Shown: piece by piece, positions 16,709 through 23,251 of the stretch
How positions within the stretch are numbered: position 1 is the stretch's first letter
Layout: every line of letters starts with the position of its first letter
Origin: Comamonas testosteroni
GTDB lineage: Bacteria; Pseudomonadota; Gammaproteobacteria; Burkholderiales; Burkholderiaceae_C
Direction of reading: 5' to 3'
Assembly (NCBI GenBank): GCA_008727115.1
Contig: CP044131.1
Span: 2,480,001-2,544,000 of the forward strand
DNA length: 64,000 nt
Program-made: the position numbers and the translations under genes
Notes under the pieces: generated by a model
Databases searched by the model: none
What the model was told of the DNA's origin: nothing
Seen by the model: only the letters and a program-made list of their open reading frames with translations

Positions 16709-17526
16709 ACGCCTGCGGCCTCGCGCAAGCGGTAGCGGATACGGCGCTCCAGATAGGCCGTGGCGTCGGCACGCCTGGCCACCTTGTCCATGTCAAAGCG
16801 CGGCTGGTACCCACGGCCCGGCCGCACAAACATCAGCACCGGGCGCACATCGGCGCCGCCCGTGCCGCTGGCCGCCCAGATGCCAGGCGCCAGGTGCGCT
16901 GTGCGCTCGTCCTGCTCACCCTTCTGGGTGATGCGCGGGCCGCCGCGTGTCTTGCCATAGGCAACGAAATAGCGGCGACCACCCTGCTTCTTGGTGCCGC
17001 GGTGCACGCGCAGATAGCCCTTGTCGCTCATATTGGCCTTGTAGCCTTGCTCGCCGAACGCCTGGAAGTAGCTGATCAGCTGCACCAGAAACGGCCCGCG
17101 CAAGTTGCCCTTGCCGTCATCGCTGCCGGGGTATGGCGTGGCCGGAATCGCCGTCTGATATCCAGCAGGCAAAATGCCCGCACGCTTGAGCGCCACCTCG
17201 CTGCGCTTGTCGCGCCGGCGGCCGCCCCAGGCCTGGGCATCCAGAATCTTTTGCGGATCGATCCCCTTGCCGCCCATATAGGTCGGCTCGATCGTCACGC
17301 TCAGCCTGGCGGCCGTGGCCATGCGCACAAACGGGCTGCGCAGGATGTAATCCGTAGGCCGGTCGAACACCGCACGCATCTCATCCTGCATCGCACGGCG
17401 GATCTCGAAGCCCGTATCGTTCAGCGCCTTGGCATAGGCCTTGGCCGCTTGCGGGCCTGTCAGGCCGTGGATCTGCCGCAGCAGCTCCGCCTGGTTCAGC
17501 ACCCGCGCGCTCAGCTGGATATGCAT
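16705..17526 (-). CDS. Hypothetical phage protein resembling minor tail (gpZ-like) proteins
   Basis: 273 residues starting MHIQLSARVLNQAELLRQIH. The start at 17526 comes one base after the CII-like stop. The order of basic helices and beta strands (KAYAKALNDTGFEIRRAMQD, RYFVAYGKTRGGPR, then GTGGADVRPVLMFVRPG) is like that of gpZ/HK97 gp10-type tail completion proteins. The location among early regulatory genes is unusual for a tail protein, so either the similarity is misleading or a structural gene has moved. Function left open. Confidence 0.5.
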   Translation of the reverse strand: MHIQLSARVLNQAELLRQIHGLTGPQAAKAYAKALNDTGFEIRRAMQDEMRAVFDRPTDYILRSPFVRMATAARLSVTIEPTYMGGKGIDPQKILDAQAWGGRRRDKRSEVALKRAGILPAGYQTAIPATPYPGSDDGKGNLRGPFLVQLISYFQAFGEQGYKANMSDKGYLRVHRGTKKQGGRRYFVAYGKTRGGPRITQKGEQDERTAHLAPGIWAASGTGGADVRPVLMFVRPGRGYQPRFDMDKVARRADATAYLERRIRYRLREAAGV

Positions 17527-17527
17527 A

Positions 17528-18061
17528 TCAGCCCTCCTCCACCGGCGCCGGCACACGCGCTGCCGCCGTGGCCAGCAGCTGGTTCAAGGCAGATATCAGC
17601 TCGTTGTAGCGGTACTGCAGCCGTTTGATCTCGTTGCGGCTCACCATGGCCTTGCCGCCACGAAAAGCGTCTGCCGCTGCGGAGGTGAACTCGCCCACCT
17701 CCTGCTGCAGGGCCACAAACGCCTCCACCGGGTCGCCCGCGGCCTGGTCCGGCAGCGCGGGCACGCAGGTGTAGCCCAGGGCCGCAGCCATGGCCAGCAA
17801 GATCGCTGGATTGCCCGACATCACCTGCAGCGCCACGGACTCGCGCAGAGTCAGATGGTGCGTCGTGTTGTTCGGGTTCAGCTTGTTCTGCAGCGTATTG
17901 GCGCTCACGCCCATGCGCTCGGCCAGCACGCGCACCCCGCCTGGATGGTTGTGCGCAATCAGATACGCGGCATCAGACACATCGGCAGGCGTCCGCATGT
18001 CACTTTGGCTGCCTGTTTCGCCATTGTTCGCGTGGGGAGGGAAAGAGACACTGCTTCTCAT
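17528..18061 (-). CDS. CII-family (CP76-like) phage regulatory protein
   Basis: 177 residues if started at 18061 (GAGG eight bases upstream); an alternative ATG at 17998 begins MRTPADVSDAAYLI. The family core is DAAYLIAHNHPGGVRVLAER then MGVSANTLQNKLNPNNTTHH and LTLRESVALQVMSG, a helix-turn-helix found in phage CII-like activators (Phage_CP76 type). It is the first recognised regulatory gene on the cro side and probably helps establish lysogeny or delay early transcription. The two possible starts leave the N-terminus uncertain. Confidence 0.75.
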   Translation of the reverse strand: MRSSVSFPPHANNGETGSQSDMRTPADVSDAAYLIAHNHPGGVRVLAERMGVSANTLQNKLNPNNTTHHLTLRESVALQVMSGNPAILLAMAAALGYTCVPALPDQAAGDPVEAFVALQQEVGEFTSAAADAFRGGKAMVSRNEIKRLQYRYNELISALNQLLATAAARVPAPVEEG

Positions 18062-18335
18062 GACCACACCTCACATCCCTGGCGCATCACTGGCCGCTGC
18101 CGCGCAGACAGCCAAGCAAACCCCCATCGCACCCACACCCGAGTGGGCCCACGCCATGGAGCTGCTGCTGCAGCAAATCGTCTTCGTCCTAGACGTCGAA
18201 GGCCGCGACAGCTTCACCACCCGCAAAGTCGCCCGCTGGAACAACCAGTGCATCCACGAAATGCTGCGCACCGGCAGCGTGCCCATGCCCGTCATCGAAG
18301 AGCTGCAGCGCGTGGCCGTGCGGGTGCTGACGTGA
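18060..18335 (+). CDS. Hypothetical phage protein
   Basis: 91 residues starting MTTPHIPGASLAAAAQTAKQ, with the well-formed helical segment WAHAMELLLQQIVFVLDVEG and RKVARWNNQCIHEMLRTGSV. It runs opposite to the CII-like gene and its ATG shares the bases CATG with that gene's possible start. No good ribosome site lies just upstream (GGGAGGG is about 20 bases away). Function unknown; expression from the lysogenic side is plausible. Confidence 0.5.
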   Translation: MTTPHIPGASLAAAAQTAKQTPIAPTPEWAHAMELLLQQIVFVLDVEGRDSFTTRKVARWNNQCIHEMLRTGSVPMPVIEELQRVAVRVLT

Positions 18336-18423
18336 GGCTTCGGGGTCGAAATGAAACTTCCCTTGCTCTTGGATACGATGGCTGTGCAGAAACAGCCAAG
18401 ACATCTAAAGAGAGAGGGCATCA

Positions 18424-18909
18424 ATGGACGTATCAGCACTGGTCAGCTCCGTCGCGGGCGCTGCTCAACTCACCCGACTGCTTGTCGATGAGCGCGATCG
18501 CCAGAAAACGGCGACCATCCAGATCGACCTCACGAACAAAATCGCTGAGGCACAAATTCAGCTCATGCAAGTACTCGGCGCCATCATCGAAAAAGATGGG
18601 CTTATCCAGACCCTTTCCGAGCGCGTGCGAAAGCTGGAAGCCGATCAGAACGAGCAAGCTCGTTACCAGATTCGTAAAGTGGGCACTGTCGGGGATTTCT
18701 TTGCGTATGAGCTCCGCGTTGCCGCTGAACTGAGTGAGCGCAGCGATGAGCCCCCGCACTTCCTGTGTCAGCCGTGCCTCGATATCCGCAAGGACAAAAG
18801 CATCCTGCGGACCAGCGGCATTTACTGCTTCTGCGACACCTGCAAGCGCAAGGTCCAGATCCTGCCCTTTGAAGACCCTCATCCTCTCCAAATCAGGCAC
18901 AACTGGTAG
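18424..18909 (+). CDS. Hypothetical phage protein with coiled coil and zinc ribbon
   Basis: 161 residues. The N-terminal half is an amphipathic helix (TRLLVDERDRQKTATIQIDL, then LTNKIAEAQIQLMQVLGAII) compatible with a coiled coil. The C-terminal half has CQPC at about residue 120 and CFCDTC at about 140, a four-cysteine zinc-ribbon pattern, then KRKVQILPFEDPHP. AGAGAGAGGG precedes the ATG. Small proteins of this build occur as morons near the repressor in Comamonadaceae prophages; I cannot assign a role. Confidence 0.7.
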   Translation: MDVSALVSSVAGAAQLTRLLVDERDRQKTATIQIDLTNKIAEAQIQLMQVLGAIIEKDGLIQTLSERVRKLEADQNEQARYQIRKVGTVGDFFAYELRVAAELSERSDEPPHFLCQPCLDIRKDKSILRTSGIYCFCDTCKRKVQILPFEDPHPLQIRHNW

Positions 18910-18910
18910 T

Positions 18911-19084
18911 TCATCGTGCAGTGTCATCTGCCGCCCCCTTCGCCAGTTCAGGCAAGTTGGATTCGCGCGGCAAACGCTTGGGCACAGGCTCCCGAAGTGC
19001 CTGCTTCACGCAGATTTCCGGCGGCGCGAAGTGATCCGGCCAGAAGCGATGCAGCGCACCACCCTTCACCAGCACATTCGACAT
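18911..19084 (-). CDS. Small hypothetical phage ORF
   Basis: 57 residues starting MSNVLVKGGALHRFWPDHFA and ending LPELAKGAADDTAR. The composition is protein-like and it lies on the cro transcript. It has only a weak ribosome site, its ATG overlaps that of the plus-strand gene at 19083 in the palindrome CATG, and its stop lies two bases from the convergent gene at 18909. Real but unproven. Confidence 0.4.
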   Translation of the reverse strand: MSNVLVKGGALHRFWPDHFAPPEICVKQALREPVPKRLPRESNLPELAKGAADDTAR

Positions 19085-19466
19085 GAACATGCTCAACGAG
19101 AAAATGATCCATAAAAGACGTTCATCAGAGTTCACAGACACCCACCTTCGTTTGTTGAGCGGCCAAGCCCCTGCACGAGAAGACTGGGAAGCAGCAGCCG
19201 AATTGATAGAAGCGGGAATGGCCACAGGCCACGTGCATCGCAGCAGCCAGACTGCTGCCAATGAAATTGATGACCTAAGTGCATTCGCCCCCACGTTGCA
19301 GGGGCGCCTGTATGCACAGCAACTGCTCGAAAGCAAGCGCACAAACAGCCTGATCGGCCGTTTACAGAAATGGGTGTGGGCACTGGTAATTGCTGTGGGC
19401 GGCATCCTTGCGAGCGCTTTTTCAGACCTACTGAAAGAGGCCATGCAGCGATGGCTGGGCTTGTGA
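19083..19466 (+). CDS. Small membrane-anchored phage protein
   Basis: 127 residues. The N-terminal part is soluble and charged; residues about 100-118 (WVWALVIAVGGILASAF) form one membrane helix followed by a short amphipathic tail SDLLKEAMQRWLGL. Tail-anchored proteins beside a repressor are often superinfection-exclusion factors, but there is no motif to prove that. Alternative starts at the internal Met codons (MLNEK, MIHKRR) are possible; the last has GAG upstream. Confidence 0.55.
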   Translation: MNMLNEKMIHKRRSSEFTDTHLRLLSGQAPAREDWEAAAELIEAGMATGHVHRSSQTAANEIDDLSAFAPTLQGRLYAQQLLESKRTNSLIGRLQKWVWALVIAVGGILASAFSDLLKEAMQRWLGL

Positions 19467-19468
19467 TA

Positions 19469-19690
19469 TCAGCCATGAGCAGCCTCCTGGCCGGATGGGG
19501 GCTGAGAAGCCAGCTCGGGCCAAAACTGCAATCGAAACACTGCAGGAAACGCGACCTTCACAGCAGCCGGAATTCCGCGCCTTTTCCAGTTGCATACGCG
19601 GCGTACGCCTTTTGCTCCGGTGAGGCCAAGCAGCCGGGCAAATTTCGCCGGACCTCCATGGTGAGCAATGAGTTCGATATCGGTCACCAC
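19469..19690 (-). CDS. cro: Cro-like repressor (YdaS/Cro-type HTH)
   Basis: 73 residues, start GTG at 19690 or 19687. The core DIELIAHHGGPAKFARLLGL then GVRRVCNWKRRGIPAAVKV is the Cro/YdaS helix-turn-helix with the usual VxxWxxRGIP recognition end. It is transcribed away from the cI-like gene, with the operator region 19691-19768 between them, the standard immunity arrangement. It would shut off repressor synthesis and start the lytic path through the minus-strand early operon. Confidence 0.8.
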   Translation of the reverse strand: MVTDIELIAHHGGPAKFARLLGLTGAKGVRRVCNWKRRGIPAAVKVAFPAVFRLQFWPELASQPPSGQEAAHG

Positions 19691-19768
19691 CCAATCCTAC
19701 ACATTGAGTGTATTTTTATCAATCTTTTTGTGTAGCCACAGATTGTGTAATTCCAGAACAATCCGCCT
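19691..19768. promoter_or_regulatory. Immunity operator region between cro and cI
   Basis: TACACATTGAGTGTA (19698-19712) is a perfect 5-5-5 palindrome, and TGTGTAGCCACA (19730-19741) and a further TTGTGTA half-site lie closer to cI. The same TACAC-N5-GTGTA consensus recurs twice at 21133-21172 at the rightward early promoter. Divergent promoters for cro and cI must lie here; the -10 and -35 boxes are not clear enough to place. Confidence 0.7.
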
Positions 19769-20479
19769 ATGTCAAAAGAGAAGCACCAAACCTTTGAACG
19801 TCTGCTCAGTGCAGCGCGCGAAGTCAATGCAGAAATTAGCGGCCCACAGAAGCTCGCAGATGCTATGAACGAGTCCGCTCAGACCGTCACCAACTGGGGA
19901 ACTCGTGGCGTCTCAGCCAAGGCAGCCGCCAAAGCGCAGAGCTTGTTTGGAGTTTCGTCTGCCTACATCCTGGAAGGCACCGGCCCTCGCTTTGTACGAG
20001 CAGCCTTAAGCGATGACCTGGCAGAGGTCCTGCCAGCAATAGAACCTCACGACCTGATTCGAATTCCGCTATTGGCCAATAGCGGCAGCATGGGCAAAGG
20101 CAATGACACGCTCGACGCGGACTATGTGGTGGGCGACCTGGCCCTCTCCGCGCACTGGATCAACCAGTACATCAAGCCCGGTAATATCCAGGAGCTGAAG
20201 TTCATTCACGCCCAAGGCGAGAGCATGTCGCCCACCTTCAGCGACGGCGATGTGCTGCTGGTCGACGTAGGCTCGCGCGACCCCGCCAGCCACGAAGGCG
20301 TCTATGTGCTGGACGTGCACGGCCAGACCTATATCAAGCGCGTTCGCATGCGCATGACCGGTAACTTGGAAGTCAGCTCGGATAACCCCAACATCAAGAC
20401 CGTGGATGAGTTGAATGGCGACCATCAGGTGCGCGTGCTGGGCCGAGTCGTCTGGGCTTGGAACGGCCAGAAGTTGTAA
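19769..20479 (+). CDS. cI-like phage repressor (HTH plus S24 domain)
   Basis: 236 residues. The N-terminal helix-turn-helix is SGPQKLADAMNESAQTVTNW with GVSAKAAAKAQSLFGVSSAY. The S24/LexA-like domain has the serine in QGESMSPTFSDGDVLLVD (Ser152) and the lysine in HGQTYIKRVRMR (Lys190). No Ala-Gly or Cys-Gly pair is visible in the 30-50 residues before the serine, so RecA-driven self-cleavage may be absent. The protein should bind the TACAC-N5-GTGTA sites and hold both early operons off. Confidence 0.88.
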   Translation: MSKEKHQTFERLLSAAREVNAEISGPQKLADAMNESAQTVTNWGTRGVSAKAAAKAQSLFGVSSAYILEGTGPRFVRAALSDDLAEVLPAIEPHDLIRIPLLANSGSMGKGNDTLDADYVVGDLALSAHWINQYIKPGNIQELKFIHAQGESMSPTFSDGDVLLVDVGSRDPASHEGVYVLDVHGQTYIKRVRMRMTGNLEVSSDNPNIKTVDELNGDHQVRVLGRVVWAWNGQKL

Positions 20480-20637
20480 CCCAGTCAACTGGGCTGAAAA
20501 GCAACCGCCTTAACTAACAGCACTTCTGGTTTCGGCCATTTGCAGACACTCACTTCAGCTCATGATTTGACGAAGGATAGGCTAGAGCACAATAGATGCA
20601 AGCTCATTCCATTGATTTCAAGCAATAGGGCACCACA

Positions 20638-21030
20638 GTGATCAATGATCTTTCCAGAGCAAAATTCTGGCAAAAATTCATTTTGCAGAAGTGCGATTTC
20701 CCAAAGCCCGAATCGTTAGCAGAGCAATTTGAAAATGCGGAGCTCTTTGACTTCTGCACCTGCGGATGTAATAGCTTTGCTGTGCGTATAAAGTCAGACG
20801 CGAACATCGCCCCATTGGTATCAATAGGCCGTTATGGCTTAATTTTTGAGGCCGATTTCTATCTGATTGATGAAGACAAGACGCTAGAAATCCTCTTGTT
20901 TGCGGGAAGCTCTGGGTATCTTGAGTATGTTGAAATTGACTGCTGCGCAAATGGTTTTCCGGTCCCAGGCGAAATCCAAGTGGATGGCCCGCCCTACCAT
21001 CTCTTTGTGCACAAGGAGCTTGTCGAATGA
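20638..21030 (+). CDS. Hypothetical protein downstream of cI (lysogenic moron)
   Basis: 130 residues, GTG start with AGGG upstream. The sequence is lower in GC than the phage genes, with a CTCGCN cysteine cluster near residue 42 and an acidic beta-rich second half (EILLFAGSSGYLEYVEIDCC). It lies in the position of a gene expressed with the repressor in the lysogen and ends at its own terminator (21070). The unusual base use suggests recent transfer. It might be an exclusion or defence factor, but no family is recognised. Confidence 0.6.
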   Translation: MINDLSRAKFWQKFILQKCDFPKPESLAEQFENAELFDFCTCGCNSFAVRIKSDANIAPLVSIGRYGLIFEADFYLIDEDKTLEILLFAGSSGYLEYVEIDCCANGFPVPGEIQVDGPPYHLFVHKELVE

Positions 21031-21069
21031 CCGCTGAGGGTCGAAACCAGCCCGTGACACACCCCACCA

Positions 21070-21092
21070 AGCCCGCAGCAGCGGGCTTTTTT
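21070..21092 (+). terminator. Terminator of the cI transcript
   Basis: AGCCCGC, loop AGCA, GCGGGCT and TTTTT form a strong short hairpin 40 bp after the last lysogenic gene. It insulates the repressor operon from the early promoter just downstream. Confidence 0.85.
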
Positions 21093-21132
21093 ACGCCCAG
21101 CCAGCTCAAACTACACAAAAAAATCACGTAAA

Positions 21133-21175
21133 TACACAAAACGTGTTGACATGCATTTACACAATTGGTGTAATT
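21133..21175 (+). promoter_or_regulatory. Rightward early promoter (pL-type) with two repressor operators
   Basis: TTGACA (21146-21151), a 17-base spacer and TGTAAT (21170-21175) make a near-consensus promoter. TACACAAAACGTGTT (21133-21147) covers the -35 and TACACAATTGGTGTA (21158-21172), a perfect palindrome, covers the spacer and -10. Both match the operator in the cro-cI region, so the cI-like protein should repress this promoter. The transcript runs through the accessory operon toward the integrase. Confidence 0.8.
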
Positions 21176-21305
21176 ATCCCATCGCCGCAACCACCACAGC
21201 ACACCCAAGCCCCCTCAACACAAGGCCAACGCCACCAACGCTAGCGCGCAGTTGGCATCAAGGGAGTGCAGCAGAGGTTGCAGACGCGATGGGCACCACG
21301 GTATC

Positions 21306-21327
21306 GACCGGGTCAGGCCCGGTCTTT
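21306..21327 (+). terminator. Early leader terminator (tL1-like)
   Basis: GACCGGG, loop TCAGG, CCCGGTC and TTT lie about 125 bases into the early transcript, before any convincing gene. The leader from 21176 to 21306 shows no solid coding frame. A terminator at this place suggests processive antitermination as in lambda, but no N-like gene is recognised. Confidence 0.6.
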
Positions 21328-21332
21328 AACAA

Positions 21333-21352
21333 GAGAGTGGATGGAAAAGGGT
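21333..21352 (+). repeat. 20-bp inverted repeat, left copy
   Basis: GAGAGTGGATGGAAAAGGGT here is found in perfect inverted orientation at 21974-21993, 641 bp further on. Between the two copies lie the 29- and 152-residue minus-strand genes. In one frame both copies read REWMEKG. Confidence 0.85.
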
Positions 21353-21810
21353 CACATGGCAACGCGCTGTACAAAGCGCTGCCACCCCGTCAGCTCGGCG
21401 AATCCATCGCTTCGACCAAGTGATCGTATTGCCGCGTTCACGGCGGGCAGGTTCAAGGAGGTCATGCCTGTTTCCTGCTTTTGCAGGCGCGCACAAGCCG
21501 CGACCAGTTCGCCATCGCCGTACTTGTGCATTTCAGCCTTCAGGTCCAGCCAGCAATCTTTGGCCAGACGGTGCCGCTCTGACTTGATGCCCGGCTGCCA
21601 CGCGAGCGAAAACGCGGCTGCAGTCGCCAGCAAGACACCGCTGGCACTGATGAGGATGGAGTTGGACGAGACAACACCTGCAGCGGCGGCGCTGCCGCCA
21701 ATCAGCTGAATCAGATTGAGCACGAGATCGCACCGCGCATAGAACTTCTCGCACAGCACGTTGTACCAGTAGCCAAAGTGGACGTCGAACTCAATCTGAT
21801 CGCGATCCAT
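21352..21810 (-). CDS. Two-helix membrane protein (SLATT-like architecture)
   Basis: 152 residues. A charged N-terminus with YWYNVLCEKFYARCDLVLNL leads into two membrane helices (LIQLIGGSAAAAGVVSS and ILISASGVLLATAAAFSLAW), followed by a cytoplasmic helical tail (KSERHRLAKDCWLDLKAEMH). This order (2TM then a helical tail with a conserved Trp) recalls SLATT-type pore-forming effectors found with nucleotide-signalling defence systems; I hold that comparison loosely. The gene is antisense to the early operon and follows a 29-residue ORF, so it may be expressed in the lysogen. Confidence 0.65.
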   Translation of the reverse strand: MDRDQIEFDVHFGYWYNVLCEKFYARCDLVLNLIQLIGGSAAAAGVVSSNSILISASGVLLATAAAFSLAWQPGIKSERHRLAKDCWLDLKAEMHKYGDGELVAACARLQKQETGMTSLNLPAVNAAIRSLGRSDGFAELTGWQRFVQRVAM

Positions 21811-21819
21811 GAATGCACC

Positions 21820-21909
21820 TTATTGCTGTGGGGGCGGCGCTGGTGGAGAGCTTGGCCTGTGCAATGGCACCTGCGTAAACGGCTCCGGGCGCTGCGAACT
21901 CTGATTCAT
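21820..21909 (-). CDS. 29-residue Pro/Gln-rich leader-like ORF
   Basis: MNQSSQRPEPFTQVPLHRPS then SPPAPPPQQ and stop. AGGAGGGATCCC immediately precedes the ATG, one of the best ribosome sites in the region. It ends 9 bp before the 152-residue membrane protein gene, so it is either a small partner or a translational leader for that gene. Confidence 0.55.
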   Translation of the reverse strand: MNQSSQRPEPFTQVPLHRPSSPPAPPPQQ

Positions 21910-21973
21910 GGGATCCCTCCTGTAAGAAGTCTGTGATGTTGGAGTCCAGATGTTATTACAGCGAGCGGATCCC

Positions 21974-21993
21974 ACCCTTTTCCATCCACTCTC
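21974..21993 (-). repeat. 20-bp inverted repeat, right copy
   Basis: Perfect inverse of the 21333 copy. It lies about 65-85 bases upstream of the 29-residue ORF, i.e. in the presumed promoter region of the membrane-protein gene pair, while the left copy lies just past the 3' end of that pair. Confidence 0.85.
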
Positions 21994-22188
21994 GCACCGC
22001 ACGCCCATGTCGTTCGCTCCACCCATGCGGAGCGTCCCCGGGCTCCATCGCATCAGCGGGCACGGCCGCTGCTCTGCGCGGCATCCCTGCCGTAACCAGC
22101 CGCCAAAGGGCGTACACGGTCAAAAGGGTGAGGCGAATGCGGCCAAGAGCAAGAACGGCAACGCCGGTTGGAATCCCGGCACCGCCCG

Positions 22189-22321
22189 CCCCGTGCGCAT
22201 CGGGGCCAAACCACAGCGCCTTGCACCAGGGCGCTGCGGTTTGAACAGTTTTCGCCGAGCCAGGGGCCTCTCTGCCCTCCCTCACCTCCATTTCCCCTGG
22301 CACGCCCGCTTGGGCATCGGC
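22189..22321 (+). ncRNA. Structured element, copy C (unrecognised family)
   Basis: In order: CCCCG-TGCGCAT-CGGGG hairpin (22189-22205); a stem AAACC-A-CAGCGCC with GGCGCTG-C-GGTTT (22208-22242); then a three-way junction with outer stem GCCGA/TCGGC (22254-22258, 22317-22321), arm 1 GCCAGGGG/CCCCTGGC with a loop containing CCCTCCCTC, linker AC, arm 2 GCCC-GCTT-GGGC, and single-base linker A. Copies A (23745) and B (24165) repeat this layout with different paired bases. A T-rich stretch follows. Confidence 0.6.
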
Positions 22322-22344
22322 TCTTTCTTCCCTGTGAGCAGAGT

Positions 22345-22536
22345 CTAGAAACCTGTAAACAGATCGTCCGTCGCTTCATCGCACACCGACAAAGCCACAT
22401 CAGAACGACCCTGCCTCGGGTCGAATTTCAACTCTGCAATTTTCACACTCACAGGTTTGCCGTGCATTTCCGCAAACACTTTCTCCAAGGCCCTCTCAAT
22501 TGCCTCGGCTGACACATTTTTCAAAGGTACTGGCAT
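22345..22536 (-). CDS. Small hypothetical protein
   Basis: 63 residues starting MPVPLKNVSAEAIERALEKV, with GGAG six bases upstream. The fold looks mixed alpha/beta (FAEMHGKPVSVKIAELKFDP, SDVALSVCDEATDDLFTGF). Its start codon overlaps that of the plus-strand gene at 22535 in the palindrome CATG. Function unknown. Confidence 0.5.
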   Translation of the reverse strand: MPVPLKNVSAEAIERALEKVFAEMHGKPVSVKIAELKFDPRQGRSDVALSVCDEATDDLFTGF

Positions 22537-22774
22537 GAACGACTCCATTTTTCTTGCATTGAACTGGGCAGCCGAGATCTACGGCCGCGCCCCATTGTCA
22601 ATGCCCGCCGCAACGTGGCTCTATATGACCTCTGGCATCAAGGACCAGAAGGCCTTCATCCTGCAATTGCAGGAGTTGCTCAAGACCAGTCCGACATTTC
22701 CGCTGCCCGTGGACTTTCGCAGGGCTCAGGCGAAGTCAGAGCCGAACTCAGAGCCGACAGCCCGAGCTGATTGA
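22535..22774 (+). CDS. Small hypothetical phage protein
   Basis: 79 residues starting MNDSIFLALNWAAEIYGRAP and ending with a charged disordered tail (AKSEPNSEPTARAD). AAAGG lies upstream of the start. It is in the direction of the early operon, after structured element C. Composition and codon use are protein-like. The following 215 bp (22775-22988) hold no feature I can support. Confidence 0.55.
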   Translation: MNDSIFLALNWAAEIYGRAPLSMPAATWLYMTSGIKDQKAFILQLQELLKTSPTFPLPVDFRRAQAKSEPNSEPTARAD

Positions 22775-22988
22775 GCCCAGAAACTCACAGAGACTTATGC
22801 TGAATCCTGTGAGCAATATCGAGAGTTCCGCCTCAAACGTAAACCAAATGCTACGTAATGGCAGCCAACTCACACAATTCAGGCTTGCGCCGCGTTCTCC
22901 TACAAAAGGGTTTTCCATAGGTCGGCGACCATGAACCCACGACAAGCCAACCCGGTTTGCCGATCACCAACCTGAAGGAGTGAAGGAA

Positions 22989-23183
22989 ATGACGCAGCAA
23001 TCCAACCAGCAGCACAGCCCTAACCAACAGGACAAGCAGCAGCAACAGCAGCAAAACCCCGGCCAACGCCAGCCAGGCCAGAGCACCAACCAGCCCGGCC
23101 AGCAACAGCAGCAAACCCCAGGCCAGCAGAAAAACCCTGCGCCGCAGCAGCCCGGGCAGCAGCACAAGACACCTCAGCACTGA
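22989..23183 (+). CDS. Gln/Pro-rich low-complexity protein
   Basis: 64 residues starting MTQQSNQQHSPNQQDKQQQQ; about half the residues are Gln and most of the rest Pro, Asn, Gly. GAAGGAG and AAGGA precede the ATG, so it is clearly translated. It has no fold and is probably an intrinsically disordered stress-type protein. It lies 68 bp before the PRC-barrel gene; this pairing is typical of chromosomal stress loci rather than of phages. Confidence 0.7.
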   Translation: MTQQSNQQHSPNQQDKQQQQQQNPGQRQPGQSTNQPGQQQQQTPGQQKNPAPQQPGQQHKTPQH

Positions 23184-23251
23184 AAGTGCGCGCCTCAGCG
23201 CTGGCCCAGTGCGCCAGCGCTGTTCTGAACCACGCAAAGAAAGGAGCAGGA

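Noticed and set aside
21151-21423. 90-residue plus-strand frame just after the early promoter
   Set aside because: It spans the promoter -10 region, a terminator hairpin and the 3' end of the opposite gene; composition suggests an untranslated leader.
22085-22188. tRNA-like 3' end (GCCGGTTGGAATCCCGGC then ACCGCCC)
   Set aside because: The T-stem pairs only with an eight-base loop and there is no D-arm or anticodon arm; it is better explained as a simple hairpin before element C.
21956-22303. 115-residue minus-strand frame (ending REWMEKGGIRSL)
   Set aside because: It overlaps structured element C and the inverted repeat, lacks a ribosome site and has a mixed composition; a short hydrophobic part alone is not enough.
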